A stretch of DNA of 64,000 nucleotides from Beaufortia kweichowensis (lineage: Eukaryota > Chordata > Actinopteri > Cypriniformes > Gastromyzontidae). Numbering within the stretch: the stretch's first letter is position 1; every line of letters begins with the position of its first letter. The stretch lies in contig CM032807.1 of assembly GCA_019155185.1 (NCBI GenBank), forward strand, positions 12,304,700 through 12,368,699, given 5' to 3'. The notes under the pieces are model-generated. The model worked only from the letters and a program-made list of their open reading frames with translations. It had not been told where the DNA came from and searched no databases. Below, one piece after another: positions 49,990-61,600 of the stretch. Both the position numbers and the translations under genes were made by a program.

Positions 49990-52077
49990 AGCCATTATAG
50001 TCATCATCATTATCATTAGGCTGGGTAATCATCCACCCGAGGTTTCAGAAACGGCCAATATATAGGGCTGCTCTGTCTTCAGATTCACATTTCTACATGT
50101 TAGATGTGCATGAGGACGGAGCTGGAAGGAATCACTGCTTTGTGTTTACCTGCTTTTACATGCTTTTTATCAAAAATATATCACTTTTTTCATTTTAGAT
50201 TATTGGGTAAGTATAAATGCTGTTAAAACTTTGTGCTGAATTTGTTCTCTTTCTTGATGTTTTTATGGTTTTTAAATCTATCTTAGAGAGTTTAACTGTT
50301 TTTTGTCTACGGTTTTTTTTCTAGTTTTTGTCTAAGCATTTGTTAAAACCCTAGTCAGACTATTTTTATTGCTATGTTAATGTTACCATGAACTAAGTAT
50401 TTGTAAGTCGTTTTGGATAAAAGTGTCTGCTAAATGTAAAACGTCTTTTTATCAGCTCTAAATGGTTTGTTTCTGTTGCATGATCTCAAAACCTAGAAAA
50501 GGAGTATATATACATATATGTAACACAGTGTTCTGCTGTTGTCCTGTACAGCTGACATCAGTCTGCCTGGCTTCCCCCTGGGAGACGAAGAGAGTTCCCC
50601 CTTCAGCCGCCTCAGCATGGAGAGCGACGCCGACGATCTTCGCGCAGCCGAAAGCGAGCATGAAGAGGGGGTTTCTGAGCCTGCCTTTCCCTCTTACCTC
50701 TCTTGCAGGGGCTGCGGTCAGCTCCTGGAAGATCCTCTGGGACCCGGCATGGATTTGGTGGGACCCTACTGCACACGCTGCTGCAAAGGGAGCCTGAATG
50801 GAACGGTGGACAGGAAGCTGTGCTCGGGCTTAGGCTTACCAGCGGAGTGCGGAAACGAGAGCGTCTGTGGCGACGATAGTTCCCTAAAGCTCCACTCGTG
50901 CACACTTTGTGGCTTTACATCACGCTATACCAACCACGTTAAGAGGCACATGAAAACGCACAACGGCGAAAAGCCGTACGGGTGTCCGCTTTGCTCATAC
51001 GCGTCGGCACAGCTGGTGAACCTGCAAAGGCATTTGCGCATACACACGGGGGAAAAGCCCTATAAGTGCAATCATTGCACGTTTGCGTGCAGTTCCTTAG
51101 GAAACCTGAAGAGGCACCAACGCATGCATTTAGCCGTAAGCCCTGGTCAGCATGTCCCTCATCCGACAGGTGGGAACAATTTAAACCACACCGCAGCACT
51201 TACGAGAGAAAAGGAAGTGGTTCCCAGCCCCACCAAAGGTAAAGAAACTCAAAGTTTGTCCCTAAGAAGAAAAAATCATATTGCGTTTTACATTAAACGT
51301 AAATGCTCTTCAATTGCAGATGCTGTGCAGTCTGACCCACGTCCCCATGTGGGAAGAGATGGAAGCTACTTGCAGACCTTTGATGCCCTCAGGTTGCCGC
51401 AGCAGTCATCCGCAGGGGTGTTGCAGTCCGCACAGTCTGCTTCCGAACCTGCCGCCCTACCCCCTATGTTCTTCCCCTTCACCTGCCGGCTGTGCGGCAT
51501 GGCCCTCGAGGACGAGGATGGATCCTCCGCCCAAATCTGTGCCAAGTGCACGCTGGAGATGCTGACTAAAGACACGTCAGGCTGCCCCGCCGAGCGAGGG
51601 GACAAGGTCTACACCTGTGCCGCCTGCCCCTTCCTCACGCACTACCCCAACCACCTGGCCCGCCACATGAAGACCCACAGCGGGGAGAAGCCATACAAGT
51701 GCCCGCAGTGCGACTACGCCTCCGCTCACTTCGACAACCTAAAGCGGCACCATCGAGTACACACCGGCGAAAAACCCTACAAATGCCACCTGTGCGACTA
51801 TGCCTGCGGGAACCTGGCTAACCTAAAGAGGCACCAGCGGGTGCATTCCGGTGCCAAACCCTTTCAGTGCGCCATCTGCAACTACAGCTGCAACCAGAGC
51901 ATGAACCTGAAGCGGCACATGTTGCGCCACACGGGGGAAAAGCCCCATAAGTGCCAAGAGTGCGGCTATACCACCGGCCACTGGGACAACTACAAACGAC
52001 ACCAGAAAAAGCACAGCCTCGCTGCCGATGGATGGGTTAAAGTGCAGGAAGATGTGGAGGATGAGGAAGAAGCGTAG
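46321..52077 (+). CDS. znf513: ZNF513, C2H2 zinc-finger transcription regulator, complete, 539 aa
   Basis: Exons 46321-46360, 48360-48494, 50552-51238 and 51320-52077 (stop TAG 52075-52077) join to 1,620 nt. ZNF513 is a nuclear DNA-binding protein linked to retinal gene expression; a missense change in human causes retinitis pigmentosa. The start MPRRKQQNPQPVK matches human MPRRKQSHPQPVK, followed by acidic DSDFLLGQELEF. Eight C2H2 fingers occur as three (about residues 173-250, ending GNLKRHQRMH) and five (about 385-518, ending GHWDNYKRHQKKH), the same number as human. Two extra Cx2C...Cx2C pairs (CRGCGQLLED..CTRCC; CRLCGMALED..CAKC) precede the clusters. Length is close to human (541 aa). 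The third intron (81 nt) is open in frame, so retention would give 566 aa. The protein ends in an acidic DVEDEEEA. The start is preceded by GGAAG, a fair Kozak context. Confidence 0.96.
46849..46990. repeat. Interspersed repeat, copy 1
   Basis: GTCACATCCATAACGCAC, CTCATGCATGAAGTGATAT and GGACTCTATCAAC occur in the same order and similar spacing as in 60338-60475. It is in znf513 intron 1. The element class is not clear to me. Confidence 0.6.
47744..47880 (+). repeat. Teleost interspersed repeat module before the minisatellite
   Basis: ATCAGAATCAGAAAGAACTT, TGCCAGGAGTGTTTACACAT and ACGAGGAATTTGTTATAGTG form a block seen widely in fish genomes, usually just before AT-rich tandem copies as here. 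Non-coding; in znf513 intron 1. Confidence 0.65.
47880..48168. repeat. Minisatellite of 20-23-bp units with dimer structure
   Basis: About 13 tandem units alternate between two types, CAATACAAAATGTGCAATAT plus AGA and CAATAAATGTACAATATAGA, giving a higher-order period of roughly 42-44 bp. Unit lengths vary by small indels. The long ORFs on the - strand arise only because the unit has no stop codon in that direction. Confidence 0.92.
48955..49106. mobile_element. Cyprinid palindromic MITE, right half
   Basis: The sequence runs from TGGAAGTCAATGGTTGCTGG through TAACCAGCATTTTGCAAAAT to the terminal GGGTGAACTATCCCTTTAAG. It is nearly the same as the right half of the 13192 copy; the left half is gone. 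It lies in znf513 intron 2. Confidence 0.85.
49875..50011. repeat. (ATC)n microsatellite, interrupted
   Basis: Three ATC/CAT runs at about 49876-49909, 49937-49953 and 49960-49990 are separated by short unrelated stretches, with a few more units to about 50011. In znf513 intron 2. Confidence 0.95.
50402..50443 (+). repeat. SINE/L2 3' tail fragment
   Basis: TGTAAGTCGTTTTGGATAAA followed by AGTGTCTGCTAAATGTAAA is the conserved L2-type tail. No head is attached. It is in znf513 intron 2, about 110 nt before exon 3. Confidence 0.75.
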
Positions 52078-52950
52078 CCTCTCGAGTTCCGATTATGGAC
52101 AATTTGAGGTTTCGTAAGATGTAACCGTTACAGCATAAGCTTTGTTGGTTGTTATTTTGCCTTGTGTCCAGAATTATATTGTAATTATTTTAGCCATTTC
52201 TTGAAAATATCCAGAAGCTGCTATACGTAAAGTCATGCACAATTTCAAAGACAGTTAGCTGAATGTCTTAATGCCTTTGGAATAAGGCAGTTTGTTACCC
52301 AAAGCTCTCCAAGAGCATCCTGAGCCTGAACTTGGTTCATATATCAGTGCCAAACAGACATTACTGCACCACTGCCATAATAAAAAACTATAAACCTGGC
52401 AATATTGCATGCCTACTTATGTTTACGCCAGTTAAACACTACGTTTTTATTTGTTTCTTTTGTCAGAAAATACCTGCTGGTAAAATGCCTTGACAGAGCA
52501 CTATTATTTTATTACATATCTTTTTGGTCTAAATAATTCTGGGGGGCTGTGTTGCCTTTTTGTGTGTTTGCCTTTTGTGTATTATGTTGACTGTGAAATG
52601 CCATGAGTTTACTTGAAGCAAAATGGTGCATAGTGAATATTTGTGTCATGCTAAACATATAGCTTTTATTTTTGTATGTGACTATTATTTTCATCTCTAA
52701 GGAATGTTTGGCATGAATTTGCCATCTGTGGCAGTGTTAGTTATATTGAAAGACAAGTGTGACCGTAAACCCAATTATGCAGTTAAACTTTCAGGTTGCC
52801 AAGAAATGACTTAAGATGAATAGAATTTTTTAGATGTGTGGTGCTTAAGTTTTTGTAATTATGCAGTGGTTTCATTAATGCCTTAAATATCTCAAAATAA
52901 AACATTTTGTGTTGAAACAAAGTTGCAATAAACTTCCTTGCCTCAGTTTC
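52078..52950 (+). terminator. znf513: znf513 3' UTR and poly(A) signals
   Basis: Two AATAAA hexamers at 52896-52901 and 52927-52932 lie about 850 nt after the stop codon and suggest cleavage near 52950. The 3' UTR holds no repeat that I recognise. Confidence 0.6.
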
Positions 52951-53759
52951 AGTCATGACCAGTAAAAAGTATGAGGAAGAAGCTCACCATAGGCCAACAG
53001 GATGTGATTAAGATGCCGAGACAGACAGTATGTAATCCTCACACTTCTATAATGAGAGCTGTAATCCTTCTCACACTGCCGAGAACAGAACCGGTAAACA
53101 TGCAAATGAAGACTGAAGCTCCAGGCAGAACAGCGGCATTCGTGTCTCTTGCTGTGATCTGTAGCTGTTAGGAGAATGGAAGGTTTTGATCTTGCTTTTT
53201 TAACGTCAGAGCTCGTTTTGAGTTAAAATCTCATGCATATTAAAAATATTTGAACATTTAAATTTTAGGATGTAGAAAGCGCTCTATGCAATTCATGCTA
53301 ATGGTGTATTTTTAGCGACAATCTTTTAAAATAATGTAAAATCTTAAGCATAAAAGCAGGTGTCATTTATTTACATTCTCTACTGATCAGAAGTTTTTAG
53401 GGTCTCTTAACTGAAACCTTCGCATGGTCTTAAAAATTTCATCTGCAGGCATATGCTTAAATGTTTTAAATTATTTTTCATAGATACAGATCTTTCATTA
53501 CAATTTGTCTATTCTAAGCAAAGGGTACCTCACTGCACTTTAAATGGAAATAATGCATTATCATGGAAATTATTATAATACTGTTACTAGTTGATAATAA
53601 AATACATAGTAAAGGTAAATGTTGGTAAACTAAACCACGCGGCAGGTTTAAAGATACTGAAAACATAATTTTGTATTTTTCCAAGTTACAAAATAATTCC
53701 CAATATAGAAGTCACGCACCCATCATGCATGTGATATAAAAAAAACACGACACAATGAG
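52951..53759. other. Spacer between convergent znf513 and snx17 ends
   Basis: Roughly 800 bases between the two proposed poly(A) sites. AT-rich; no repeat or exon recognised. Confidence 0.5.
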
Positions 53760-55664
53760 TGGCATTGTTTGGCACCTAAATTTATTGAAACCCAGAAGGC
53801 TCTAAATTCCATTCTTTTATTTCTGAGAAGAAATCATGAATCATACTGATGAGCTTTATGAAAGACGTACACATTTAAGAGAACAGACAGTATGTCCTTC
53901 TCAATTTAGATCATGATGCTCGTAACTCAAAATCCCAAATTGCAGCCATTAGTTTAAAAATAAACCAGCCGCCCTTCACAGCACATCAGCAGAAGAGCAA
54001 ACTTTGAATATAAACACAGTGTGCACGTGGAAGGAATTGTGCACGTCTGAAAAATGAAGGATTTGGGCATTTCATTCAACAAGACATGCAGTCAAATCTC
54101 CAGCATAAATGTGTTACAGCTATTTTACAAGCACCACATTATCACAGTCCTCTGAGATGATTGCCACAATGTATCTGGTAAAATACAAAATGTAAAAGAA
54201 AAAAGACTGGAATGATGTTTTACAAAAATCTATATAGTGTATTCAGACGATTCATGACATGATGATGTGGAATTTGTAAACACTTCTTTCTCAACAATTT
54301 TCTACAATTCTGTAAACAATGATAAATGTTAGTTTCTAATTATTTTATACAGCTTTGATTATATTTGATCAAATGTACTTGTAATATACTAAAGATAATA
54401 CAGATTAGTAAATATTCAGAATACTTCTTTTTTAAATTGCATGTACATTTATAAAAGTGACATTACAATGAATTTATTTTTTGTGCAAAATGCTTTAGTG
54501 AGCTATAATTTTGGCATTTATGAGAAACCATTTCAATATACATGTTCGAATAACAGAACACAGACCAACACAAAAACCAAATGACACACCTCCAAACCTC
54601 TTGCGAATGTTCCAGGATGTTTTCCACAGTTAACATCTCAATAAATATCCAAGCCATTCAACCTTTCTTAATACTGTGCAAAAAACACGGGTTCAGCTAG
54701 TGCAGCGGGTCTACCGAAGAGAAGAAACGAGCAAGATTCAGAACACGGCTTTAAACCCACTTGTTCCCGGAGCTACATTTATTTTCACTTTGAGAAGTTG
54801 ATCTGTAAGGCGGCTGAATCAGCGTAAGGCAGAGAAAAAGCAGGCCACAAACGAAAAGTGATTTTCTTTTTTACGTGCGGTTTCATCTAGAATAAGCACT
54901 GATGCCGCAATGAATATGCAACGGGCATCAGGTCGAGTTAGCGGTTTCATGACGTCTCCCGAACAAACACAGAGCTGCAGAGAACTACAGCACACAGTGG
55001 GTTGTTTTCACCCTTTTGCGCATGATGTCGGGAATCGCAAACGGTGGCACGTTGCAGGGTACGAAGCAAACCACGTCTCTATTAAGTAATATTCTCAATC
55101 AATTTTAAAAGGGAAACATAAACACAATTTGCTGGTATGGATCTCACTTCAATAGGTAATTGCAGTCATGAGCAAGAGAAAATGAGGTGGCAGGAATTCA
55201 ATTTTATGCCTGCCCGATGATGAGATATAAGAGGAAAAGCACAGTTTTGTGTCTCTAGTAAGGAAGTACGATTCAATAGAGCCTATTTGCAGAAGGAACC
55301 GTCATCACAGCCTACACGTTACGTCTCTTTTGATCGCAGTAACTGAGGCAGCTTTGTAACCCTGCATTCTTTTAAAACTTTGACATTGTCGCCAATTATG
55401 CTACATTTGATTCGCTTATAATTTAACCGTAAAGAGTACTGAATAGGTAACTTGATTCCAAATTTTTGATAAGGAGAGTGTGTGTGTTTTCGAAACTAAT
55501 AACAGAGCTGTAATGTTTGGTTTAGCTCTGTAGTAAATTTCCAAAAATGTTTCATAAAGGGAATTTTTACAATACTGCAGAACTGGGCATCTATAAAACT
55601 ACACTCAGCTGAAAGAAACTAAATTTATCTGTGTTTGTTCCTTCGGTCTACGAGGGCGGCTCCA
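53760..55664 (-). other. snx17: snx17 3' UTR
   Basis: On the - strand this follows the snx17 stop codon. A poly(A) signal candidate (TTTATT on the + strand) at 53781-53786 would place the end near 53760. No open frame with a recognisable family. Confidence 0.5.
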
Positions 55665-58600
55665 TCACAGGTCATCGTCCCCGATTCCTTCAAAGGCGTA
55701 GTTTCCATGGAAATCATTGCCACTGATGTCGCTCGCCGAGTTAGAGGAACTGAGTCCTCTCAGGGAAACAGAAGACAGCTTGGTCTGAACAAAATAAGAG
55801 TTTAGGGTAAAACAATCAGTATACGACATATTTACATTGTATTACTGTATCCATGTAGATACTACAAAGGAAATCTAGCCAATGACATCACTCACAGAGA
55901 GTTTGACTACTTGTTCACGACTGGGATCAGGGGAATCCTAAAACACAGATTAACACGAGCACATTAATAATAGCACATATTCTGTAAAGTAAACAAAAAG
56001 TCCAGTTGTTCTGTAAAAAGCTTCATGCCCACCAGTAATGGAGGAGATTTTACAGTCTGCTGACTGTCAGATCGATGAACAGTTCCGTTCAGTCGCTTCT
56101 TCTGCATCTGCTAAAAACGCAAAACATTCACCGATGTGCAAAATATTCAACCTCAGGAGATCAATCCTAAAACAATCTTATAATAACAGTACAGTCCGTT
56201 GAGTAAATTGTCCTTGTGGCACAAACTGTTATCTACATCTCATGAGAGAGAGAAGAAAACCAGGCGTTTGGCAACTGATTAGGTGACCTTTGGCAATTCT
56301 ATATATATTTTCATGATACAAACTCAAACGTACTGTTAGACAATAAACAGAGGCGAACTGACCTTTTTAATGCTCCCGCCAGATTTTTTCACCATAAGCT
56401 CATCTACCATCGACTGAAGACAAATGCTCATCATGATAGCCTGTAAAAAGATAGATCTCTGCGTCATAGAGAGCAGGACAAATATACACTGAATGCAAAT
56501 ATTAAAGCTGCAATCCGTAACATTTTTTACAGTTGAAATAAAAATCAAAACTGTGTCCTTTACTAAAACTTCACCCCTATTCATTTATAATAATGATTTA
56601 TAATTAGAGCCGTCTAGTATAATTTCCTGTGAAATGTCAGATTGACATCATCAATTTGCATCAAGACAAATACCAGTTTGTTTACGTTGGCAAGGAATTA
56701 AAAACTAGATGGTGTTTGCTTTGTTGTCATACACAAACATAGCGTGATGGTCCAGGATACAGCACTAACCTGTGGACTGGTGATGGTGACCCACTGCAGG
56801 CGGTCTTTGCTCATCAAGTATTCGAAAGCCAGCTCTAGTTTCACATCACATTTAGTAGAACTGCTCGGGTTCGCAGTACCATTCGCCACCGGCACCTGCT
56901 GCAGAGTCACGTCGGGTCATTACAAACACCATAATCATTGTTATTAATGTGGAGGCAATTACACACACCATTTCTGAAATCCTCTAAATGGCAATTTCTA
57001 TCAAACCTCAATTAGTCATCATTACAGTTCCTCAAATGTCATCTATCTCATAATCCCAACACACAAAAAGTGTGTCACTAAAATTGTTCCCGACGACACA
57101 AAACAGACAATTTGCCACCCGTTCTTTACGATCTACAGGAAGTCTTGTCGGTCTCATTAGAGACTACAGGCATGACATGGCTATTCAGTGTCCTCAGCAC
57201 CAGGACTCGATCTCTGGAGACGGCCGTCGGTATGACACAGAGACCGAGCCAAGACCACTGCAGAGCTGAGCAGAGGCAACATCCTCTCTAATGAACACAA
57301 ACACAGCTGTTTGCATTGGACTGAACTGAAAATATGTATCGTTTCCACATCCTCTTGAGATTCAGTTAGTTTATGTGCTGCGTTTGTTGTCAATCTGCCG
57401 TTTAAAAACAAGGAATGGAAAAACAGTTCTGGCTCTTAGCACATACTGTAGTGATTAATAATTATGTTTTTAACCCAATTTTAATTATTTAATTAATTAT
57501 AACATACTGGGGATTGTAGAAAGCTGTGAAGGCATAATTCCATTAAATGTAAAGCAGGAATCTATAAGTCTATAAAAAAAACATATGAATGAATGAAAGA
57601 AGTGTCTGTTAGCTAGTAAAGGGGTGTTAGTGAAACATGGAGAATGAGCGCAGTGTCTCTTTTGCGGTTTTAAGTTTCTAAACTTCTCATTTTCAGCACA
57701 AAAATAGAATCCATCCAGACATGCAAAATGGGAACACAAATCAGATTTCTGTCTAAATACTTTTCTAATTGTAATAAAATATATATATCGCAAGGCACAT
57801 TTGCTACAATAAAGGCGTCACATTTTTGATTTTTTAAATATTTGGTTTGTGTTTGAATGATTTTCAAATCACAGTCCGTTTAATTAATTTATACATTTAT
57901 TTAATAAAAATAAAAAAAGGTCAAGCACTTTTTTAACTTTTACATTCACTTACAGAATGGACACAGAAATCTTTTTTTTTTGCTTGTAGGCTAAAATCGG
58001 TTACTTAGTTTGACATGCTAATCAATGGTTACATTTTAGCCTCCAATGAACAAATTTCTAGTTCATGAATTAAAACAGGAATAAAAAGTTTATAGATGTT
58101 TACATTATGCCAATTACAAGCAACATAGGCTAAACGTATGGTTTCACTTACCTCTTTATTCACATTTATGAAAAAAATGCTATTTATTTTTTTTAAAAAG
58201 GTTGACAAAAAAAATCATTTTGGACTGTCATGATATCAGATTTTCCCTACATGACTATTGTGGCAAAAAGAACATTTATTATATATATATTTTTTTATAT
58301 CACTGTTATTGTCAAAATGTGTATCATGCATAATTTTTCTTTTAGTAAACAGTAAATGGGTCACACAGACTTGAACACCACACAAGGGCTAAATTACTGA
58401 TACTAGTTTATCTAAATGATATGCAACATAAATATCTTCTTAATTAGTATGATGAAGTGTAAATGCAAAATGAATTCCCAAATTTCCTTCTTTCATCAAG
58501 CTGCTTTCATCTCTGACTCAAGCTAAACTTTACTAAACACAAGAACTGTTTGGGTTTGTGTGGCAACTTTTCAATTTTGTGTCAAAGAGAATGCCAGAAT

Positions 58601-61600
58601 ATGACATGAATAATGATGTTAACACGGCTTGACTTGAACTAAAAATATCTCTGAAGTCATAATAAAATCTGACAATTGTAAAGAACTGGCACACTATGTC
58701 AGTGCAAAAAAACATTATCTCCATTCCAGAGTTGAATACTTACAGATGACGTGACCCGCCAGCATCTCATGCGTGTGACTTTGAAGCTGCCCTCTTTCAT
58801 CTGCTCGCTGGGCAGTTTGACATGAAAGTTGAGCTCGTTGTTGCCGGCGCCGACTATGACATGACAGCCCTTCTCTGGAAAATCTGTGATGCAAGGATCA
58901 AACTTGATGTAGCCGTAGTACTTCAGCGTCTGAGCCAATCTGATAAACTGTTGAACAAAGACACAGTAAAAAAAACATACATTGTTAGACATCTTTACAT
59001 GCCTAACTGACACAAATGACAGTAATACCGAAGCGTCGCCAGCACACTTTCAGGTCTGGGTAAGAACTTTAATCTCTTTCTATTCGCAGACATGTGCGGG
59101 ATCAAATAACATGCCTGGTGGAGCTCAGACGTACCTCTTTCTTTGAGCCTTTTCCTGCAGGGATTTGAGCTGTCTGTGCTGATCTTTATTCACCAGGATC
59201 CAGCCGCGCTCAATGTCAGACACCGTCTGAGGAGAAACAAAGAGTCATAGGAAAAACGTTTCTTGTTTTTCTTACACTGCAACTTTACTTCTGGATAACT
59301 AGTTTTTTAGGAGAAAGAACTCTCCTTTTCTAGCTTATGCCTGGCTCACACTACAGGATTTTTAGCCCGATTTAGCCCCGATTTTCCTCTCAGCAGAAAT
59401 CTTGTCGAGCACCTCGATCGGTCCCGATGTTCGGCGCAGATTATCTCGTAATGTGAGGCGTTCACAGATCGAATCTTGCACCTCCCGATCTGCTCGCACA
59501 AAATCGGGGCCGCCCCGATTAATATCAAACATGTTTGATATTTAGGATTTTAAATTGGGATGATGACGTCATGATTACGTCAGTACATTCACAATAGCCA
59601 ATAAGAAAAGTCTACAAGGAGACGGAAGTGACGAACATTTTGAAATGGCTTACCTTGAAACCTGTAGTAATACTGCACCGTTGGACTGCAGAGATGGAGG
59701 AGCAACTTGTTGAGATGTGGCAACAACATGATTGTCTATTTAATGCGTCTCGCTACAAACAATAAGTATCGATACAGCAAGTTGTCACGCTATAGTATCC
59801 ATTCGCTTTTCCGCGTCTCCTCTAGATCGCGTGAGGCGCTCCCTCTGGCAAGATAATCTTAACAACATCTTGTAGTGTGTGATGCTCCAGAATTTCAAAT
59901 CTTGTAGTGTGTGCATGTTTAAGATTTGAGGGTAAGATAATCTGCAAAGATTCTCCTTATGTGTGTGCTGCAACCAGATTTCATAATCGGTTAGGATTTT
60001 AAAAATCCTGTAGTGTGAGCCAGGCATTACAGAGACAGCTGTAATAAAGCTATTCATAGTTGATTTTTAAAAAGAGTAAACTTTGTGGTGCTTTCGATGT
60101 TTAAATATGTTACCTGAGCATATAAAAGGTTTAGGCCCACACGGTCATCCATGACATCGCTATCATACGCTGTGTCCCAGTAGCTAAGACAATGTGAGAG
60201 ACAATAAAGACGTTATAGGAAGAACATACCACAATTTATCTTTACCCTTTCTGAGCACATCTCTGTTCTAATGCATTTGCTAAAGCCACAAGTACAGAAC
60301 ATGTACTTGCTCAGTAACTGATTTTGATCAGAATTGTCACATCCATAACAAATGTAACATTTTTTTTAATAGATAACTTGTGCATAAACTGATTTTTGAT
60401 ATCTGGACTCTATCAACAGGGCTAACAGCCAAATACTCAATATATTGGTAATAAATATATTCTCTTTGGGAATTTTTTGAGTTAAGTTTTAACTGAAAGT
60501 CCATAATACTGAAATTGCCCATATAATTTCATCCTTATATTCAAACTGAGACTCGACTCAAATAGGAGCAATTTTTGAGTTACATTTTCATGATCATTTC
60601 ACTGTGAACTGTATGTTTTTGTCGTTTATCTATTTTCTATCCATTTTCCTCCTCTGTTGGCAGCCAATCAGCACAGCCAGATTTATAATCACCATTCCTG
60701 ATCTACTGAACAGGTGGGATTTGGCCTGAAGCTTGTCTGTACTCCTCTGTAAAGTAGGTCAAGAGGCCTGTGGTTCTCTTCAGGGGAAAAAACTAAATAC
60801 CAGCATCCTGTGACCTTTTTAGTATACAATAGTATACAATAAGATATAAGGTTTGACATATTATAGATGTGAGGTATTACATTTGCTAAGCCTCTAAAAT
60901 GTGCTAAAAGGATGTTCATGTCATGTTCACATGACAATTTAATACCTGTGCTGTATGCTTATTTAATCTGGATTTAACCTCACAGGTGTTTTCATGTTTA
61001 TTCTGGTGATATTACTAAAAAAATCCCACTAAAAAGATTCCCTTACATGAACCATGCACTCCAAAGGACATTTGATGAAAACACTGCAGTTAACAAAAAA
61101 CTAATCTGCTTGGAACAACAACATGTATATGCTTTGCATGTTCATTTTCTGGTAAATAAATAATAGTATTTTTATTGCTTTAAAGCTTTTCTGAGATTTC
61201 TGAGACAACGCTTCAAAAACTGATTTAAAGGGGTTTGTAATAGGAATGTCTAAATTCAGCAAGGCCCAAAAACTCCCTATGAGTGAAGTACTAAGTCTTA
61301 AAGTCTGAATAAAAAATTAAATAACTGCAAGCTTCAGCCGAAGGGAACCACATGAGACTGCTGGGGTAACTATCATGCTTAACTCTACAACAGGAAGTCA
61401 AAATGTGCTTTTTTGGTAAGTTAAATAGGGTCAAAAACAAAGCCTAGTGGGACACCTCTTCCTAAAACATTTAGTCATAGAGAATTACCCTTGGATGTTA
61501 AAAGTTACTTCTAAGATTTATGATAAATATGGTATATAAATACTATACCAATATTATACAAATATCTCTACGTATTTATATAAGAATATAAGTATTTATA

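Noticed and set aside
50612..51605. - strand ORFs of 79-97 codons under znf513
   Set aside because: Antisense shadows of the finger-coding exons.
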